A DNA stretch of 46,149 nt from JAEULH01 sp034382075 (lineage in GTDB: Bacteria; Pseudomonadota; Alphaproteobacteria; Rhodospirillales; Defluviicoccaceae): positions 1-46,149 of the forward strand of contig JAXMOZ010000018.1 in assembly GCA_034382075.1 (NCBI GenBank), given 5' to 3'. Shown here one piece after another: positions 43,091 through 46,149 of this stretch (positions are counted from its first letter, which is position 1; the number at the start of each line of letters is the position of its first letter). The position numbers and the translations under genes are program-made. The notes under the pieces were generated by a model. It was not told the DNA's origin and ran no database searches. It saw nothing but the letters and a program-made list of their open reading frames with translations.

Positions 43091-43927
43091 ATGAACGCGC
43101 TCCCGTTCCTCAAGATGCATGGGCTCGGCAACGACTTCGTCGTCCTCGACGCGAGGCGCAAGCCGCTCGCGCTGAACGCCGGGCAGGTCCGCGCCATCGC
43201 CGACCGCCGCACCGGCGTTGGCTGCGACCAGCTCATCGTCATCGAGCCTCCGGCGGCAGCCCTCGCCGACGCCTTCATGCGCATCCGCAATGCCGACGGC
43301 GGCGAAGTCGCGGCCTGCGGCAACGCCAGCCGCTGCGTCGCCTCGCTGTTGATGGCGGAAAAGAACACCGAGCACGTCATCATCGAGACCGCCGCCGGGC
43401 TGCTCGACGCCGAGGCCCGAGGAGATGGCTTGGTCGGCGTCGACATGGGCCGGGTCAGCTTCGATTGGCGCGACATCCCGTTATCCAAGCCCGCCGACAC
43501 CCTTCACCTCGACGTCGCCGCCGGGCCGCTGCGCGACGGGGTCGCGGTCAACGTCGGCAACCCGCACGCGGTCTACTTCGTCGCCGACGCGGCGGCGGCG
43601 CCGCTTGAGGCGGTCGGGCCGATCATCGAAAACCACACGATGTTTCCCGAGCGCACCAACGTCGAGGTGGCGGAGGTGCTCGGGCCGGATCGCATCCGCC
43701 TCAGGGTTTGGGAACGCGGCGTCGGCATCACCCGCGCCTGCGGCTCCGGCGCCTGCGCGACGCTGGTCGCGGCGGCAAGGCGGGGGCTTACCGGCCGCAG
43801 CGCCGAGGTCGTCCTCGACGGCGGCCGGCTCAGCATCGAGTGGCTGAAGGACGACCACGTGCTCATGACCGGCCCGGTCGCCACCAGCTTCACCGGCACC
43901 ATAGACGCCGCCCTGCTGGCGAGGTGA
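43091..43927 (+). CDS. dapF: Diaminopimelate epimerase
   Basis: Converts LL- to meso-diaminopimelate for peptidoglycan and lysine. 278 residues: FLKMHGLGNDFVVLDAR, RRTGVGCDQLIVIEP, the first catalytic Cys in EVAACGNASRCVASLL and the second in RACGSGACATLVAAAR. The ATG at 43091 begins the conserved start. In many alphaproteobacteria dapF is followed by mtaB and ftsY; here it faces meh across 22 nt and mtaB-ftsY lie 13 kb away. Confidence 0.97.
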   Translation: MNALPFLKMHGLGNDFVVLDARRKPLALNAGQVRAIADRRTGVGCDQLIVIEPPAAALADAFMRIRNADGGEVAACGNASRCVASLLMAEKNTEHVIIETAAGLLDAEARGDGLVGVDMGRVSFDWRDIPLSKPADTLHLDVAAGPLRDGVAVNVGNPHAVYFVADAAAAPLEAVGPIIENHTMFPERTNVEVAEVLGPDRIRLRVWERGVGITRACGSGACATLVAAARRGLTGRSAEVVLDGGRLSIEWLKDDHVLMTGPVATSFTGTIDAALLAR

Positions 43928-43949
43928 GCGCCGGCACCAAGTGTCGCCT

Positions 43950-44798
43950 TCAGGCGAGTTCGGCGGTGGCGGTCATGGCGGTCCGGCCGTCGGGGCCGTG
44001 CGCCTCGAGTGCGACGCCGGCCTCGCTAGGAACACCCACCAGCCGGAACGGCGCCAGGTCGAACAGCGGGGCCTGGCCACGGAAGGTATAGCCGCGGACC
44101 GGCTTGGTGCTGTTGCGCCGGACCAGCTCCATCAGCAGCACCGCCGTCAGCGGCCCGTGGACGACCAGTCCGGGGTAACCCTCGGTGGCCGTAGCGTAGG
44201 GCCGGTCGTAGTGGATGCGGTGCGCATTGAAGGTGAGCGCCGAGAAGCGGAACAGCAGCCGTGGGTCGGGCGCGACCGTCCGCGTCCAGGCCCCGTCCGG
44301 CGGCGGCGGAAGCTCGGCTGGCGTCGGCGCCGGGACCGGAGCGCCCGGCTCGCGGTAGACGATGTCCTGGTGCTCCTCGATGCAGAGCCGCCCGTCCTGC
44401 TCGATGCGGTAATCGATGCCGACGAAGGCCAGCGTGCCGCTTTTCCCCGACTTCTCCAAGACCGAGGCGATCCGCGCCGTGCGCCGCGCGGGCTGGCCTA
44501 TGGCGAGCGGGTGGTGGAAGCGGAGCCTGGCGCCGGCGAACATCCGCCGGGGCAGGGCAATGGGCGGCATGAAGCCGCCGCGCTCAGGATGGCCGTCCTC
44601 GCCCAGCCGCGACTGCGGGACCGGGTTCAGAAAGAAGAACCAGTGCCACAAGGGCGGCAGCGGGTCGCCCTCGGCGAAGGCCTGCGGATCGTCATCCAGG
44701 GTCGCCGCCGCCGCCCGCACCGGCGCCAGAGCGATGACGTCCTCGCTGGTCTCCTCGCGGCCGATCCACTCGGCGAAGCGGTGTTGCCGCTCGATCAT
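43950..44798 (-). CDS. meh: Mesaconyl-C4-CoA (3-methylfumaryl-CoA) hydratase, MaoC/FAS1-like dehydratase family
   Basis: Double hot-dog hydratase of 282 residues. Conserved pieces are PLPPLWHWFFFLNPVPQSRL, GGFMPPIALPRRMFAGARL, IEEHQDIVYREPG and the MaoC catalytic region FNAHRIHYDRPYA with PGLVVHGPLTAVLLMEL. These recall Chloroflexus Meh and the related itaconyl-CoA hydratase. Meh hydrates mesaconyl-C4-CoA to (S)-citramalyl-CoA. GGAGGAG lies 6 nt before the ATG at 44798. An in-frame extension reaches an ATG inside the family 1 repeat at 45023. The neighbouring mct makes its substrate, which favours Meh over an itaconate role. Confidence 0.8.
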   Translation of the reverse strand: MIERQHRFAEWIGREETSEDVIALAPVRAAAATLDDDPQAFAEGDPLPPLWHWFFFLNPVPQSRLGEDGHPERGGFMPPIALPRRMFAGARLRFHHPLAIGQPARRTARIASVLEKSGKSGTLAFVGIDYRIEQDGRLCIEEHQDIVYREPGAPVPAPTPAELPPPPDGAWTRTVAPDPRLLFRFSALTFNAHRIHYDRPYATATEGYPGLVVHGPLTAVLLMELVRRNSTKPVRGYTFRGQAPLFDLAPFRLVGVPSEAGVALEAHGPDGRTAMTATAELA

Positions 44799-45171
44799 GA
44801 TGGTCTCCTCCCAGTGTCCGCGTCGCAAGCCAGCCCGTGAACGCAGCGTGCGGGGCCATGAAGAAGGGGCGAAGCGCGGCCGAAGGCGAGCAAGAAACAG
44901 CGGAGCGGCGTGGCGATCCAGTGCAAGGTTCACTGGATTGCCGCGTCGGCTTCGCCTCCTCGCAATGACAAATTCTTGTTCTGGTTCAACGCGATGGTAA
45001 GCTGCTCCAGAGCGGATTGTCATCAGGTTGACCCTCCAGAAACAAAAGGTTGTCATCGCGAGCCGCGGAGCGGCGTGGCGATCCAGTGCAAGGTTCAGTG
45101 GATTGCCGCGTCGGCTCCGCCTCCTCGCAACGACCACGTCTTGTTCTGGACCAACGCGGTGACACGCTGCT
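44799..45171. other. 373-nt meh-mct gap largely filled by a tandem pair of family 1 repeats
   Basis: No separate gene is supported. Two family 1 copies in the same orientation, each with the extended tail (TGTTCTGG...CAACGCG...GCTGCTC), occupy about 44899-45178. The remaining 100 nt next to meh carry its ribosome binding site. Confidence 0.7.
44899..44970 (-). repeat. Family 1 dispersed palindromic repeat, copy c
   Basis: CGGAGCGGCGTGGCGATCCA through CCTCCTCGCAATGACA with inner CCAGTG...CACTGG; it lacks the GTCATCGCGAGCC end. Same orientation as copies b and d. Confidence 0.85.
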
Positions 45172-45178
45172 CTAAAGC
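45015..45178 (-). repeat. Family 1 dispersed palindromic repeat, copy d, with both flanks
   Basis: The core (45051-45134) runs TGTCATCGCGAGCCGC to CCTCGCAACGAC. On its minus strand the flank reads TTTCTGGAGGGTCAACCTG then ATG, matching the gspK start region of copy a. The other flank (45143-45178) matches 44978-45013 and contains the stop codon of mct at 45172-45174. Confidence 0.85.
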
Positions 45179-46149
45179 TCGATCGGGCCGCCGATGATGC
45201 CGCCGTCGCGGAGCTTGCCGATCTGGCCGTCGCCGAGGCCCAGCGCGGTCGCAAGAACCTCGTCGGTATGCTCGCCGAGGATCGGCGCGCGGCCCGGCTG
45301 GCTCCTTGGCAGGCCGGAGAACGACAGCGGCGAACCCGGGACCAGGTAGGAGCCGATCCCCGGCTGTTCGATCTCGGCGAACATCGGGTTGTCGGTGGAA
45401 CAGCGCGGGTCCTCCTCGACCATCTGCAGGAAGGTCTGGTAGGGACCCCAGCAGACGCCGGTGCCGTCGAAGGTGCGGGTGACCTCTTCCAGGCTGCGCT
45501 CGGCGAACCACGGCTGCAGCACCGCCGAGATGGCGTCGCGGGCCTTGAACCGGTCGCCCTCCTTGCTCAGGTCGACGCCCAGCAACGGCTCGATCAGATC
45601 CAGCCTGTCCTTCAGCCCGGTGGTCTTGCACAGCGCCTGCCACTGCCGCTTGGTGATGGCGACAACGTAGATGTAGCGGTCGTCTTTGGTTTCGAACTCG
45701 CGGCCGTAGGCGCCGTAGAGGTAGTTGCCGAAGGACATGTGGTCTTCGTGGTTCACCTGAGCCTCGGCGATGAGGCCCAGGTTGCCGACCATCGCCATGG
45801 CGACGTCGGCCAGCGACACCTTGACGTACTGGCCCTCGCCGGTGAGCAGACGGTGGCGTTCGGCGGCGATGATGCCCATGGCCGCGGTCAGCCCGGTGAT
45901 GCAGTCCCACGCCGGCAGCACGTGGTTCACCGGGTTCACCGGCTTTTGCCCGTGGGTGGGCCCCGTCGCGAACGGGATACCGATGGCGCAGTTGACGGTA
46001 TAGTCCACCGCCGAGCTGCCGTCGGGGTTGCCGAACAGGTTCATCATGATCACGTCGGCGCGGCGCTTCTTCAGGGTCTCGTAGCCGAGCCAGCCGGACG
46101 CGGGGAAGTTGGTGAGGAAGATGCCGTTGCCGGCGCCGGCGGCGGTGAT
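45172..46149 (-). CDS. mct: Mesaconyl-CoA C1-C4 CoA transferase (2-methylfumaryl-CoA isomerase), 5' end outside the window
   Basis: Family III (CaiB/BaiF) CoA transferase; 325 codons are visible and the N-terminus with the catalytic Asp lies beyond the edge. Visible parts such as GNGIFLTNFPASGWLGYETL, GSSAVDYTVNCAIGIPFATG, NHVLPAWDCITGLTAAMGI, GNYLYGAYGREFETKD and CSTDNPMFAEIEQPGIGSYL recall Chloroflexus Mct strongly. Mct moves CoA within mesaconate from C1 to C4, making the substrate for the adjacent meh. Its TAG lies in a family 1 repeat flank. Other family III transferases remain possible until the full gene is seen. Confidence 0.82.
   Translation of the reverse strand: MTAAGAGNGIFLTNFPASGWLGYETLKKRRADVIMMNLFGNPDGSSAVDYTVNCAIGIPFATGPTHGQKPVNPVNHVLPAWDCITGLTAAMGIIAAERHRLLTGEGQYVKVSLADVAMAMVGNLGLIAEAQVNHEDHMSFGNYLYGAYGREFETKDDRYIYVVAITKRQWQALCKTTGLKDRLDLIEPLLGVDLSKEGDRFKARDAISAVLQPWFAERSLEEVTRTFDGTGVCWGPYQTFLQMVEEDPRCSTDNPMFAEIEQPGIGSYLVPGSPLSFSGLPRSQPGRAPILGEHTDEVLATALGLGDGQIGKLRDGGIIGGPIEL

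Overview
The window is high-GC, densely coded chromosomal DNA from an alphaproteobacterium, most likely a Rhodospirillales-like heterotroph. Supporting signs are PhaR-type PHA regulation beside a PhaA thiolase, an EipB/DUF1849 envelope protein, BigR/SqrR- and ThuE-like proteins, and the order ffh-rpsP-rimM-trmD-rplS-leuC-leuD-leuB-asd. No rRNA, tRNA, CRISPR array, prophage or IS transposase was seen. Taxonomy is inferred from gene content only.

Layout. (1) 1-7.3 kb: a lone gspK (type II secretion minor pseudopilin) whose start lies in a dispersed repeat, then a tightly packed hypC-A-B-D-F-E set for the NiFe(CN)2CO cofactor of [NiFe]-hydrogenase, with no hydrogenase genes in view. (2) 7.4-12.8 kb: an aldo/keto reductase and a complete ThuEFGK-like disaccharide ABC importer in one operon. 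(3) 12.8-17.9 kb: lytic transglycosylase, EipB-like protein, fructokinase (mak), a BigR/SqrR-like persulfide-sensing repressor divergent from tusA, a short queG and an XRE regulator. (4) 18-24.6 kb: phaR divergent from phaA, a 3-hydroxyacyl-CoA dehydrogenase, an EamA exporter and an AsmA-family protein. (5) 24.6-28 kb: an antitoxin with a broken toxin remnant, a frameshifted glycosyltransferase and a membrane class III nucleotidyl cyclase. (6) 28-32.7 kb: mtaB-ftsY, a CitE-like lyase, and a pyridoxal kinase preceded by a short open frame made of a 9-bp tandem repeat. (7) 32.7-42.9 kb: one long leftward run ffh-rpsP-rimM-trmD-rplS-leuC-leuD-leuB-asd that continues into a type III polyketide synthase and a membrane methyltransferase. 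(8) 43-46.1 kb: dapF, then a mesaconyl-C4-CoA hydratase (meh) and a mesaconyl-CoA C1-C4 transferase (mct, cut by the window edge), two steps of the glyoxylate/propionyl-CoA branch of the 3-hydroxypropionate bi-cycle.

Three families of dispersed palindromic repeats are scattered through the window: family 1 (CATTGCGAGGAGGCG...GCGATGACGA), family 2 (GTCATGGCCGTAC...AAGTCCGGGGG) and family 3 (CCCTCACCCTCCC...GGGAGAGGG). They separate genes within operons and in several places supply coding sequence: the start of gspK, the stop of mct, and the N-terminus of the sugar-binding protein. The points most worth a second look are the repeat-borne start signal, the (ETV)7 leader ORF before pdxY, the mct-meh pair, the type III PKS at the end of the leucine operon, and the BigR-tusA sulfur-sensing pair.
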